Part shown: piece after piece, positions 1-15,000 of the stretch
Position numbering within the stretch: position 1 is the stretch's first letter
How the letters are laid out: each line of letters begins with the position of its first letter
Assembly (NCBI RefSeq): GCF_003968655.1
Contig: NZ_RXYK01000010.1
Span: 1 to 64,000 of the forward strand
DNA: 64,000 nucleotides
Direction of reading: 5' to 3'
From: Chlorobium phaeovibrioides
GTDB taxonomy: Bacteria > Bacteroidota > Chlorobiia > Chlorobiales > Chlorobiaceae
Position numbers and translations under genes: made by a program
The notes under the pieces: generated by a model
The model's database searches: none
What the model was told of the DNA's origin: nothing
Seen by the model: only the letters and a program-made list of their open reading frames with translations

Positions 1-3000
1 GGTACGGTGAGCAGTGGGTTTACCGAGATTGATGGTGTCGATACTGCGACAAATGCTGTTGCATTCGGAACTACCGGCACAGCGGAAATCGCCGATCTCG
101 ACCTTGCGAGTGACGGCATTGCCAACCTGACCATAACATTCGCCAACAGCACGATCAGGGATGGTGCTGCTGAACAGCTGCTCGTTGGGGGCTCGACAAT
201 AACGCTGAATACTACAGCTTCTGCGTCAAACCTGACGACAGCCATTTCCAGTATTACCTGGTCGGTGGCCGTAACGCAGACCGGGACGGCAGCTAACGAT
301 ACTACGAGCGTTGTCTTCACGAATTCGGCTTCCGGCGGTGAGGCGACCACGGCCCAGGCCGAGGCGCTGCTGGATGCGATCAAATACAACAACACCTCCG
401 ACACGCCGACTGCTGGAGCCCGTACATTTCAGGTGACGGTTTCAGATGGTACGGCCACCTCGAGCGTTGCGACCAAGTCCATAACGGTCGTTCCCGAGAA
501 CGATACGCCGGTCATCGACCTGAACGGCGCTTCGACCGGTGTCGATGATTCGGTGGGTTACACGGAGATCAATGGCGCCGATACGACGGCCAACGACATC
601 AAGCTCGGTGTTTCGGGTACGGCCGTCGTGACCGACCTGGACGGTGACTCGCTGGCCAACCTGACGGTGAGCTTCCTGAACAGCGACATCAAGGACGGCT
701 CAAGCGAGGAGTTCGTGCTGGGTGGCCTGCATATAGGCCTCGTCAGCAACTATACGACCAACTACTTGCTTGGTGGGGTCTCCAAGTACACCATCACAAC
801 TACTGTCGGGGCCACGGAAACGACCGTGGTTTTCACCGATGCAGAGAGTGCTACACTGACGAAAGCAGAGGCAGAGGCACTGCTTGACCTTGTCCAGTAC
901 AACAACACGTCGGACGCTCCGACAGATGGTGGCCGCAATTTCAACATAACGGTCTCCGACGGCACGGACGTCTCCAGCGTTGCTACGAAGACCATCACGG
1001 TGGTTCACGAAAACGACACTCCGGTGGTAAGCCTCAGTGCTGCCACTGCGACCTATACCGAGATCAATGGCGCCGATACGACTTCGAATGATGTTTCGCT
1101 CGGAACAGCCGGCCAGACCGAAATCAGCGATCTGGACAGCGCGAACCTGAGCAGTTTGACGGTATCGTTTGCCAACAGCACGATTGAGGACGCTGCTGCC
1201 GAGCAGTTCCTGGTTGGTGGTTCGACGATTGCGCTCAACACTACTGGCACCACCACATTGGCCTCCACGGTTGGCGGGGTGTCCTATACCGTCTCGATTA
1301 CAAGCGATGGCGCGAATACATCATTTGTCTTTACCAAAGACGGCACCAACACGGTGGTGACGAAGGCAGAGGCAGAGGCACTGCTGGACGCCATCAAGTA
1401 CAACAACACGCTGGACAGCCCGACTGCAGGTGTGCGTGTCTTCAATGTGACGGTCTCTGACGGCACCGAGTCATCCACCGCCGTGACGAAAACGATCACG
1501 GTTGTTCCGACAAACGACACGCCGTCGGTAAGCCTGTATACTGCATCGGGGACATTTACCGAAACTGATGGAGCAGATGTTGCCGGCAATGATGTCGCCT
1601 TTGGTACGACGAACCAAACCGAAATCAGCGATCTGGATCTGGCCATCGACGGTATTGCCAACCTTACGGTAACATTCGCCAATACCACAATCAAGGATGG
1701 CGCAAGCGAGCAGTTTACGGTTGGCGGTTCGGTGATTGAGCTCAATGCGTCAGATACGCTGTCAAGTACCATTGATAGTGTCAGCTACGATGTTACGGTG
1801 ACAAGGGGGGCGGCGACTACGACGGTCGTCTTTACCCAGGATGACGGTGGCGAGGTGACGACAGCCAATGCAGAGGCGCTGCTGGATGCGCTGAAGTACA
1901 ATAATGCCTCTGACAGCCCGACGGAGGGCGACCGTCTGTTCAATGTGACGGTTTCAGACGGTTCGGCCGTCTCAGCCGTTTCAACCCAGACGGTCAGCGT
2001 CTCGGCGGTGAACGATACGCCTACCATTACCGTCAACTCAAGCACCAGCCCGGCATTTATTGAGGTGGAGGGTGCTGATACTGCAGCCAAAAAGGTCACG
2101 ATCAGCCCTGGTGTGACGATTGCCGATCTTGATGATGCCATCATTTCTGCGTCAGTCAGGATCACCAATCCGTTCGACGGAGACATCCTCGGCTTTACCG
2201 ATACGAGCTCAGGGAAGATAACCGGGACTTACAGCAGCACCACGGGGACTCTTTCGCTTGTTGCGGCGGCAGGCCAGACTCCCTCGACGGCTGATTTCCA
2301 TGCGGCTTTGCAGTCGGTTTATTTCAACAACTCATCCGATACCCCGAATACGACGGCGAGGACGGTCGAGTGTACCATTACGGACGGTGACGCCTTCTCC
2401 CTGGTAGCAACTGAGACGGTGACGGTTACATCTACTAACGACATCCCTGTCGTTACCACTTCGGCCATCAATATCTGGTCAGGTACCACTACCCAGACCT
2501 CCACGCTTTCCTATTCCGATCTCGATCCGAGTGCTTCACAGACCTGGACGGTTGTCAGCGGGCCCGGTGCGGCGTTTGCAACTACGCCTGATGCGACGAA
2601 CGGCAAGATCACCTTCACGGTGGCCAATGTGGTTGATGGTGGGAATATTACGGTCAAGGTGACCGACACTGGTTCGGAAGGTGCTGCAACCAGTGTCAAC
2701 AAGCTGGTAGCGGTCAATGTTTACGATTATGCGCTGTTCGATACCGACGGCACAACCCAGCTTGCGGCCTATGCAACGTTTGCTGATGCTACTGCTGCAG
2801 GTACGGCAGGACAGGTCGTTAAAATAGCTACCGACAACACGGTTTCCACCTTCGTGCTTCCGGACAGTTCGGTTAGCCTGGATGTCGACGCTTCACTCGA
2901 GACTGCTGCAGTCAGCATTACCGGCAATGATGGCGATAATACCCTCACCGGCACTTCTCTGAACGATACACTGTCGGGCGGTGATGGTGACGACAGCCTG

Positions 3001-6000
3001 GTTGCCGGCAGTGGCAACGACACCCTGAGCGGTGGTGCCGGTGCCGATACGCTTGATGCCGGCCTCGGCAATGATGTGCTTGCCGGTGGGACTGGTGCGG
3101 ACAGCCTGCTTGGTGGCGATGGAGATGATGTGTTCGCATACAGCGCATTCTCGGATGCAACTTCCAGCGCAATTGATGAGGTGACGGGTGACTCCATCAG
3201 CGGCGGAGATGGGTCCGATACAATTATGGTCAAGACGAGTGGCTCGTATGATTTCACCGACATAGCTTCAGCATCAGGCATCGAAAAACTCGTTATTGAT
3301 GCGGGAACTGCCACGCCGACAGTCATCATCGACAACAAGCTTGTCGGTGCCGGTGAGGTGCTCAATGTCTCTTCTGCCAGCGCCGACGGTACGGAAAACA
3401 TCATTCTCCACGCCACGAGCCTTACACAGGGGACAATCAACATCACGGGTTACGAGTTCGGGGACCATTCCGAGTTCAATGGCGGTACGGGCATTGATAC
3501 AATCACATACTACGGCTCCGTTTCTGATTACTCGTTCTCTGGATCTCCGGACACCTATGTTAAAATCGTTTCCGACACCTATGGAGTAGATCATACGCTT
3601 CGTGGCATCGAAGTCATCAATTTTGTCACCGAGGCCGCTCCCTCGACGGTCACCATGTCGGCTCGTCTTATCGGTGCAGGCGGATACGCAGCGCTTAGTG
3701 ATGCCATTGCGGTTGCATCGACGGGTGATCTCATCATGATGGCTGCTCCCGTTGCGGTCAACTACGCTGAATCGAAGGTCATTGCCGACAAGGACCTCTG
3801 GCTGAATGTGCCGATCACGACCCTTAAGGATACCGGGACAAACCTCAGCAGCGTTTCCACCATCAACGCCATAGGTACCTCGAATACCGCGGTGCTGGAC
3901 ATGACGGCATCCGGTTATACGGGTGACCAGTACGGCTACCCCAACTACACCACCATCGAAGTATCCGATAGCGGTACTGCTTACATGGACGCTTCGGTAT
4001 TGGGCGGCCGGGCCTTTACGCTGACGGGCGATTTCCGGGTTACGGGCACCTACCTTGAAGTTCTCAATCTTGATCCGGCGACGGCCAGAAGCATTGATGT
4101 TCTCACCATTCAGGACAGTTCGGCTAATCTGGCCGCGCTCACGCCCACACAGATTGCCACACTGAAGAGTACCTATGGGGTTGACGCGTTTGTCGGTAAT
4201 GGTGATATCTCACTGACCGCTGATCAGATTGCGGCATTCTCGACCAGTTCCAGCGTGACCCTGCTCAATCCAAACGGCGACGTCACCCAGATCGGGTCGA
4301 ATTCGACTGCGTATGGTGATACTCTGGACGCGTTCAGTTCAACCGAGACGGGCTATGCGCTTGCAACGAATGTGGAGAAGAGCGTTACTCTCGCTGATGC
4401 TAATACTTCCAATTCGACTACCTACATCATCAGTGGCCAGATCATTGACGGCCTTGCAGGAAATGACAGGATTTCAGGTACCTCGGTTGCGACTTCGTCC
4501 GATGCCCTCGTTACCGATTATCTGATAGGCGGAGAGGGTCATGACTACCTGATCGGTGGCGGTACCGATCTCTTGCAGGGTGATGCAGGCGATGATATCT
4601 ACATCGTTACCGGGGCAAACGATTTCGTCCTTGAGGATCCGGGCGAAGGCACTGACGAAGTTCGTACTTCACTCGGTACCTACAAGCTTACCGATGATGT
4701 CGACATACTCCGCTATACCGGAACGACGGTGGACGCCGGCTTTACGGGAACCGGCAACGACATCGGAAACCGCATTTATGGCGGGGCATATAACGATACC
4801 CTGACCGGTGGCGCAGGCGACGATGTGCTCTGGGGTGGAGCAGGAGCCGATACCCTCAGTGGTGGCGACGGCAACGATACAATCATCATCGGCACTGACA
4901 GGATAGCTGTTGCTTACTATAACGGTGCATATACGACAACCGCTTCGGCGAATACTGATCCGGTCGATGATTACGCCGGCGACAGTGTCGACGGTGGCGC
5001 AGGTATCGATACCCTGCAGTTCCAGGGGACGGCAAATAACCAGAACCTGATCATCAGCAGCACGACCACTGGTATCGAAGTCTTCAAGGTCGTCAATATT
5101 CCGGGATACACTTCCTATGCGCTTGATCTTGATGCGAGCGCACTGAGCGACGACAGTGATAATTTCGCTGTTACCCTTTCGCTTGATACTTCGGTAGTCA
5201 GTAGCGGCTGGGTCAGCGGTGTCTCCACTATTGCCGACAGCAGTGGCGATCTCGTGATTGACGGCGCTGAAGTCATCGGCAACGCTGCGGCCAATACCCT
5301 GAAAGGTTCCGCATACTCGGATGTCATTCTTGGCGGCGAGGGTGCCGACGGACTGTATGGACAGGGCGGCAACGACTACATCTTCGGTGAGGGCGGCAAC
5401 GACCAGATCTTCGGCGGAGCTGGAGATGATGTGATCGTCGGTGGCACCGGAGACGACCGTGCGTTCGGCGACCTCGGCAGCGACATCTTCATCGGAGGGG
5501 CCGGGAATGATTATTTCTCGGGAAGCAAGGCGTCCGAGTATGTCGATAGTTCTGATGTTGATAACGGCGTCGACATGGCGGTGGTTGCGGCTGATGCCAA
5601 AATCTACCTCTCGGGTGACGCGCGTTTCGAGGCCACGGCTTCAGTCACGGTCACCAGCACTGCAGACGGTACCGACACCTATGAAGATGTCGAGGTTGTC
5701 AGCAAAGGCGGTGCCGTTACTGTCAGTTCCCGTGCGGTCATGGTTTCAGGTGGCACTGCTGTCGATTTGGCAATGGATTTCCGACTGATTGCCAGCACGG
5801 GAGAGCTGCTCAGCACATACAGCTCGTTCGATGCTGCTCTTGCTGCAGCTACTAACACCGGCCTGACCATTGCTGTTGCAGACGGCGCTACTGTGAAACT
5901 TGACGGCTCGGGCGAAGGTCTCGTCAGCGGCCTCACCATCATCGGCTCCGGAACGGACGATGCGGCGACCTTCACCGGTGCACTCACCATCGCCGAGGCC

Positions 6001-9000
6001 AACGTCACGCTCCAGGGCGTGCGGTTCGAGACGGCCGGCGCCGTGGCTGCGGTGACGGTCAGCGCAACCGGCGCAACAATCGCGGATGTGAGTTTCACCG
6101 GTACGGATGCGGCCGCCAGCTCGGTTGGTGTGGCTGTCGGTGCCGCAATTGGCGTCTCAATCACGGGCAGTGATTTCACCAACCTTGACACTGCCATTGC
6201 GCTTGCCGACGCCTATGGAGCGACTGCGGTGATTACCGGCAATACCATTGCATCGTCTACGGTTGGCATCGATATCAATGGTCTCGCTGCCGCGGCAGAT
6301 GTCACGGTCACGAATAACAGTTTCGACAGCAACGATACCGCCCTCCTTCTCGATAAGGAGGGCGCCGATTACAATGCCGCTGCGTCACTGGCGGTAGAGT
6401 ACAACCGTTTCGATGTTCCTGTCGATCATGTTGGTGTGGACGCCGACGGGGTGTCCTTCAGCGGTGCTCTCCAGACAGAACTTCTGGCCACCCTCCCCTT
6501 GAATACCTATGTTCTGGCTCAAACGGATACTGCTGGTCATACTGCTGGTCATACTGACGGCGAAGCCATCACCAATGACGGCAACGCTGCCATGGAGAGT
6601 GCCAGCAACTATGTTGTGGATGGCACTACAGCCACTGATGATACGGTTGTGTTCCAGCAGGACGATTACGGCCTGACTCTGGACATGACCAGCGGGTCCA
6701 CCCTTGCCCTTGACCTTGACAGTGACGGCACCTTTACTACCTATGTTGTCGGAGAACTTGGTGAGGGGACCGTATACATTTCAACGGCAATCGAGAACAT
6801 CACCGGTACAGCACAGGGGGACTCCATTACTGGAAGCGCAGATGCGAATGTACTCTCCGGTCTTGAAGGGATGGATGTCCTGAGCGGCGGAGCGGGCAAC
6901 GATACCATCTACGGTGGCGCCGATGACGATCTCATCTATGGCGGTGACGGAAACGACATTCTCTATTCCGGTTCCGCCACCCTTAAGGACAGCGTACAGG
7001 GTGTTGGTGACGATGTTCTCTATGGCGGTGCAGGTGACGATACCTACAATGTCGGCGAGGTCGCCGACCAGAACTATTTTGTAGGCGGTGATGGGGAGGA
7101 TACTGCGGTCTTCACCAGGACCATCGGTTCCTACTACATCAACCGCGCAGACCTGCGCTTCCTGACGGATGTCAACCTGACTTCGGGGACGGAAGATGCC
7201 ATCTGGGGGGTACTCAACAACGACGAGAGTTCTCTTAGTGCTACTGGCAGTGAAACGGCGGTTGATGTCGATTTCGCTTCCGACCAGCCGATCTTCCAGG
7301 TTGAATATGTCGTCAACGGGGTGACGATCCAGACGGATTATGTGCAGGCCGAAAACCTTAAATTTACTGATGTTACCCTGATATGGGGGACGCTGGAGGA
7401 GCTTGAATCCGATCTGGCGATCTCCGGCCTTGCCGTTGCGGTCGATCCGGATGCGGACTTCCGTACCGAACTCTTCGTTACCTCCAGCGATCCTGATGTC
7501 GCATTCGTCTATAACGGCGGTGGTTCGCCCGATGAACTGAACACGCCGAACTATGTGCTTGGCAGCCTGAACGCCGATACGATCATCGGTGGTGATGGTG
7601 CCGATGTCGTCTTCGGCCTCTCCGGCAACGACGAGATCACGGGCGGTCTGGGTGTCGATACGCTTGATGGCGGCATCGGTGAGGACAACTACTACATCAC
7701 ACCGCAAATCTACAATGCGGAAACAGGGTATTGGATTGGTGACGAGTTCCAGGCTGGCGACATCATCGCCGATACGGGTGACGGTGATGCCGGCATAGAC
7801 CAGCTCGACGAAGTCCATATCATCGATGGAGGTTATGTCCACTTCGACTATGGAACCCTCACAGGAGTCGACGAGGTCCTTTACGACAGCTACATCGCCA
7901 CCGACAACGGGGTGACCTCCTCGGACAGCAACCAGGTGTATGTCACAAGCGAGCAGTTCGACGGTGTCGACTACTTCCGCTCGGGCTCGGCTGTGTACGA
8001 TTACCTGGAGATCGAGTTCTCCCAAAACGACACCACCCTTACGGCTACGAATGTCGTCGGTGTTGAAGCGGTGGTTCTCGATACCTTGACCGACGGTTCA
8101 GCAGAAAACAGGATTGATGCGGCTGGCATCACCACTGATGCCATTGTCTATGTCCGCGGCGGCCAGTCCGATACCGATTCGGACTCCATCAGGGTCGACA
8201 ATCTGGTTGCCGATATCCGTGCCGACGGTTACACTACCGTTACGGGACACTCTACAACCGGCATCTATTATGGTGACCTTGACATCAACCTGCGCTCCGG
8301 TGCTGGAGAGGTCAGGATCTGGACGGGTGCGGATGACACCACCGTCACAACCCGTACCGGCAGTTTAGCCTATGTCGATGCTGACAAGCTTACCCTTGGC
8401 GACCTCTATCTGGACGGAGTCGGCAATGTGACGGTCGTCAATGCCGGAAGCATAACGGTTGACGCTTCGAAGGATCTGGCGTTTGACGACCCTGACACCC
8501 TCAACCCGCTTACCGGTACGTTGAGTGTAACGACCAAAAATTACGCGGATATTGATATCCTGACCGGTACGAACACCACGACCGTAACCAGTTATTATGG
8601 CCATGTCGATGTCGATGCTACCGAGCTTCTCGATGACAAGGTTGCCGGCCAGTACAACCTTATCCTGAAGGGTTCGTCTTCGGTCACCGTGACCGAACTG
8701 CAGGGCGATGTGAATGCCTCGCTGAGTTCCGGGGCGATGGACATCACCACGGCAACCACCCTTGAGGCTGGCCATGACGGCAATGTCGATATCATCACGG
8801 GTACCCATGATACCAAAATCACGGGAACGACCGACGGCCTTTCGGTCACTGTCAATGCCGACCTGCTCTCAAGTGATGCAGTGCACTCCGATGTCCTGAC
8901 CCTCGACGGGCAGGCCGACTTCGATGTCGATCATATCGCTTCGGGAGTTACCGTCGATGCTGACGGTGATGGATCGGGCGCAGCCCTGCAGGGCACGCTC

Positions 9001-12000
9001 GTCATCGACACCGATGCCGCTGCCAAGGATGTCCTGGTTCTTACCGGTGTGGCGGCTACGACGATCAACACGCAGTCGTCTCTCGGCGGGACTGTTACTG
9101 TCGAAGCCGACAAGCTGGCTGACGACATCACGCTTGCGCTCAACGGAGCTGCGGCAATTACGGTGAACGATCTGGTCGGTGATATCGATGCCGACGGCAA
9201 CGGTACCACCACAGGCATGACCGCCGGTGACCTGATCGTCAAGACCGCCGACAACAGCGGCGGCTCGCTTGCCATTCATACCGGCGACACCTCGCTGTAC
9301 CTCAATACGGCTGCCGACACGGATACAAAGGATGCGGTCACGGTCGACGCAGACATGATGGCCCGCGACACCGACATGTACATCGGCGGTGCTTCGAATG
9401 TCACCATTACAGGCCTTATTACCGATCTCTACGCCTCGAGCGCCGCGACGGACTATGCGACCCTGAGCGGGTCCCTCACCGTGACGACCGGTGCGTTGAC
9501 CAATGGCGGCGGAACCGGCGGGGCAGTCCAGTTCGTGCTCGGTTCGGGTGTAACGACCGTCTTTGCCAATGAGTCCGGAACCGATGCTACGACGACGGAC
9601 CTCGTTATCGATGCTACGGCGCTCACCGCCAACACTCTGACGCTGCGGGGTACCGCCGAGATTGAAGTCGATCATGTGAGCACCAATGTCGATGCAGGCG
9701 GCGATGCCGGGAGCTCACTGTCGCCGTTGAGCGGAATGCTGGATATCGATGCGGAGGCAGGATCGCATACATTCACGGTTACGACCGGTACCGGGCGTAC
9801 CGCAGTCACGGCGGCAACCGGCAACACAATCACCATCGCTGCGGCGCTGCTTGATGATATCAATGCAGTGGTGTCCGGCGTAAAGGCCGATGCGGAGCTG
9901 GTCCTCGACGGTACCGGTACGGTGACGGTCGACGATCTCAACGGTGACCTGAATGCCGAAGATTTCAGCGGGGCTACGGGCACTTCCCTGACGGTCAATG
10001 TCTCCGACCTGTCTGGAACCGGAGACGGTGCGGACAGCCTTGCCGCCCTTGAAATCGTGACAGGCTCAACCGATACCAACATTACCGGTAACGACCTTTA
10101 CGACGATGTCGATACGCTTGATATCCGGGTTGATGGTTCCGCTCTGGCCGGTCAAACCGGTGAACGCCTGAAACTCAGCGGTACGGCCGAGTATGTTGTT
10201 GAGAACAATACGGACAATCAGAAGCTGACCCTCGATGTATACGATCTTCTCGACAACAATGAAGTGACCCTCCAGGGTGTCGGTGACTTCGAACTCACAG
10301 GCACCAGCGCCGATGTGGATGCCAGCGATCTTACTGGCGACATTACCGTCCGGACGAAAAACACTGATCCTGATGCTGCCGACGACATCATTGTCACATC
10401 CGGATCGGGCATCACGACCGTGGACGCTGTGGAATCTGTCGACAAGATCACCCTGAACGCGGCACTGATTCATGACGACCATCTGGATGCGGAACGCACC
10501 ATAGAGACAGAAAAAACCGAAGTCAATGTTCTTGGCGCAGGTACCGTCGTTGTCACTAACCTCAAGGCTGACCTTGATGCTTCAAGCTTTACGGGTACTC
10601 TGGATGTGACCCGTACTGCTGTCGGTGTTGATGCGTCGGACAACCCCTACATCGATGATGTCGACATCACGGTCGGCGTCAAGGGCGCTTCAATTGACGC
10701 GGGTGAAATCCGCAACAATACGACCTATGTCGATGCGCACCTGATGGCTGACACCGGCCTGCTTACGCTGGAAGGTGCAGACGCCACCTCGTTCCTTGTT
10801 GACCTTGTCAACGAAGGCGCAAAAATCGATGCCAGGGGCCTCGACGGTGCGCTTGATGTCTACACCCTCGACGGTGTTGGCAAGACTTCGGTTGTCGAGG
10901 TCCTGACCGGTACGGCTGAGACTACGATTACTTCGAATGCCGGCGAGGTCGATGTCGATGCGACTGCACTGGACGATGAGACCCTCTATCTCATCGGCAG
11001 TTCGGAATACGAGGTCACCCATCTGGGGTACAATCTCTTTGCAGAGAACTCCACGGGCGCCATTGCTGTGACGACGGATGCCATCAGCGGGTATTCTTTC
11101 ACTTCACCCTTCCTGACGATCACGACCGGCACGGGCAACATGACGGTCAACGGCGATGACAGCGATGACAGCGATACTGGTATTCTGGACATCACCGTCA
11201 AAGCCGACAAGATTGCCGACGCGAGCACGACTGAAGTCGATCTCTATCTGACGGGAGATGCCGAATACCTCATCACCAGCAATACCACAACGGTTGACGG
11301 TTCATACAGCGAGGTCACCATCGATGCGAGTGATCTCGGCGATACCGGCGGCCTTACGCTTTCGGGTGAGGGCAACTTCCGTCTGGTCAATACGACCCAG
11401 GATGTGCTTGCGCCGACCCTCGAGGGCAAGCTGACGGTCGAGACTGAAGGCCCGGTTGATGGCACGGCAGTCGCCAATATCATCACCGTAACGGCAGGAT
11501 CGGGTCAGCTTGGTGTCAAGGCCACTGATTCGATTGACAAGATCACGGTCGAGGCGGCGAACCTGGTTGATGATACGAACACATATTCTCCCGCTACATA
11601 CAATCCCGGGACATGGGAGCTGACGGCTGAGGGGGCCGGTACGGTTGTTGTCAATGGCCTGGCTGCCGACCTTGATGCTCACACTCTGGGCGGTGAGCTG
11701 ACCGTCAGTCTGGGCGATGTGACCCCGGCAGATGTTGATATCTGGCTGAATAATGGCGACTCAACCATCAATACCGACAGCTCGGGCGTCACCCTCAATG
11801 CCTCCCAGCTTGGTACGGACGATGTCGTTACCCTTACCGAGGCTGGTGCAGTCTACCTGTTCAATGCCGATGCTGGCATGAAGGTCGATGCCAAAACGGT
11901 TGTTTCCGGTCAGGAAACAAGCTACAGCGGCCTCCTGACCGTTGCTACGGCGGCACTCTCTACCGGGGAGAAGGTCTTTGTCGATACCGGTTCCAATGAT

Positions 12001-15000
12001 ACCAAGATCATCGGCAGCGGAGGTGGGGTCGATGTGGATGCAACGGTTCTGGCCGATAACAACGATCTCATCATCCAGGGTTCGTCCGTGGTGACGGTGA
12101 CCGGTCTGCAGGCCGATGTCAAGGCCGGCGCTACGAGCGGCAGCATCAGCACCGGAGCCATCGACATCACGACCGTTTCAAACGCCAATCTCAGCGTGGA
12201 GAGCGGTACGGGAGATATCGCAATCACGAGCGCAAGCGGCGTGGTGACTGTTGATGCAGCCTCCATGAGCCGCAGCGTGAAAGACGCAGATGCGGACATC
12301 ACCGTGGACGGAAGTGCCAAATTCACCCTCAGCAGCGTCGGGACGAATGTGCTTGTCGATGCTGCGCAGCTCAGCACCGCAAATCATAGCACCGACGACG
12401 GCAAACTGACTGTCACTACCAAAGACGGGGCGACCGGAGTTGTCATCACCACCGGCAATGCCCAGACGACGGTCAATACCGGAAGCTCTACTGCCGGCAG
12501 GGTTGAGGTTCAGGCGGACACAATGGATAACGATATTGTTCTTGACCTGAACGGTTCGTCGCAGGTGAATGTGTTCGATGTCATCGGAGACATTGACGCT
12601 TCCGGTCTGAGCAATACGCTCTATGTCAAGACAGCTGACAACGAGGACGCTGTCGGAAGCAGCAGCCTTGAGGATGTGAAAGTAACCCTCGGCAACGCGA
12701 GCGCGGGCATCGTTGGCGTTGGCAGTGACGACCGCATCGATGTTGTTGCAAATGCCATGACCACCGACGGCAGGGTATTGAGCCTGGCCGGTGCGTCGGA
12801 TGTCTATGTGACAGGCCTGTTAGAGAATCTGGATGCCAACGGAAGCAGCGTCAACGGCTACAGCATGGCAGCCCTGACGGGAGATCTGTTCGTCACGACC
12901 GGAGAATTGACGAGCGACAGTCAGTTGACGATGTACACTGGTAGCGGCAACACCTTCATCAATGCAGACAAGGTCGATACCGACACCAATGACCTGGAGG
13001 ACCTGACTGTAGATGCCGGCGCCATGAGTTCTGGTGTCGCTGAAGCGACGCTGACCCTGACCGGCGATGCCGATATCTATGTCTACGGCGCAAGCCGCGA
13101 TATCCTGGCCACGACATACAGCGGAGACTCTTCGGTCGATACCCAGCTGACGGGTTCCCTGTGGGTACGTGCGAATAGTTCGAGCAACTTCGATATCGTG
13201 ACGGGTACGCACAAAACGACCGTCACCATGGACTCCGCTTCCTCGACGGTGCATGTCGATGCCATGGCCCTTGTCGAGGACGCTACACTGTCAAGTTCCT
13301 ATGAGGAACTGAACATCACGGGTTCGGCCACGAGCTCAACGGCCTATGTGACCAACCTCGTTGCCGATGTCAAGGCTGACCTGTTCTACGGCACGCTTGA
13401 TGTGATTACAGCGGAAAATGCTTCGATTGCAGTGATTGCCGGTAACCGTAACAACTTTATCAGCGCCAACGGAGCTGATGCAGCCGTGATGGTCAATGCC
13501 GGGGCCATTGATGCCAACTACAACCTCTATGCCCGCGGGGCGGGAGACTTCTCTGTTACGAGTGTCGGAAACAGCGTCGTCATCGATGCCGACGGCTCAA
13601 GTACCTATGCCGATAAGCTGACCGGATCCCTGGATGTGACCACTGCCAGTGGTGCGACCAATGTTGCAGTATACACGGGTACTTATACGACAACGGTCGA
13701 GGGTAACCTGGGCAGCATTGCGGTCAATGCAAAGGAACTGCTTGATCGGGCAAGCACCTATGAGATGTTCCTCGAGGGCAGTTCCGCCATGACGGTTACC
13801 AACCTGATAGCTGACGTGAACGCCACTGCATCGTCAGGAACGGTGAGTATTACAACCGGTGACGCCGTTGACAACGGCATCAGCATCCTGACCGGTTCCG
13901 GGGCGATGAGCGTTACCGACAGTGCCGCCAGTGATACGGTGAGCATTGATGCAACAAAGCTGAATGATAATACCCTGCTTACCCTGTCCGGTGATGCCAA
14001 GTTTACGGTGTCTTCCCTCAAGGGCGATGCGGTGGTCAATAGCGGTACCGGCCTCTTTACGGCAACGCTGGCTGACGCCCTGGATGTCACCATCGATACT
14101 GACCGTACCACGACAGTGAATGCGGCAGCTCTTGCTGCCGGTCATACGCTGGAGCTGACCGGTTCGGGCAATGTGACCCTCAGCGGCCTGATTGCGAACC
14201 TTGATGCCAATGGCGTCAGCGACTGGAACAGCGGATCGGAGCTGACCGGCACCCTGGACATTACCACCTCGGTAAGGCCGACCGACGGAGCGGTGACCAG
14301 CGGCGGCGTGACCGGCGACGGTACGGATCCGGCACTGACCATCTGGACCGGCAGCAACTCGACGACGGTAACGGGCTATGATGCTACCGCCAACGAGTCC
14401 TCCATTCTTGACATTGTCGTTGATGCGACAAAACTTGCCGATACAAACACCAGCACGGTTCTTTATCTCGGCGGTGATGCGGAGTACAAACTGGTCAACT
14501 CTGATACGACCTACTCGACGAGCCATAAGGAAGTGCAGGTCAACCTCGCCAATGCTGCTGGTTCCGGCAAGGTCATCCTTACCGGCACCGGTGCCTACAA
14601 CCTGATTGAGACCTCGACCGATATTGATGCGGGTTTTGCCGAGGGACCGCTGACAGTCACCACCAGAGTTGCGAGCGTTGACGACATCATCGTCACGGCC
14701 GGCACCAACATCCTCACCGTTGATGCGGTGAACGCCGGCGATACGGTGGCAATCGTGGCTGCGAACCTCACCGACGACATGGATGACAATGATCGCACTG
14801 GAGAGGTTAGCACGGATCTGGATAGTGACAGCGTTGATACATTCGAGCTGACCACAAAGGGTGCGGGTGATATTACCGTCAGCGACCTGTCTGCCGATCT
14901 TGATGCGTCGCTTCTTTCCGGTGACCTCTATGTTTCGCTGAAGACGTTCTCGAGCTTTGATACTGTTGACGATGTCGACATCAAGCTCAACTCCGGTGAT

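Noticed and set aside
7-9. GTG as the start codon of the giant gene
   Set aside because: The frame is open to base 1 and the GTG lies in the middle of a cadherin-like unit, so the gene continues upstream.
19-3135. Possible CRISPR array because of regular DNA repeats
   Set aside because: Repeats are long, in frame, degenerate and coding; there are no short identical repeats with unique spacers.
6781-8025. 414-codon open frame on the - strand inside the giant gene
   Set aside because: It is antisense to a clear coding frame. Long shadow frames arise here from the Asp/Gly/Thr-rich codon pattern; no domain is recognisable.
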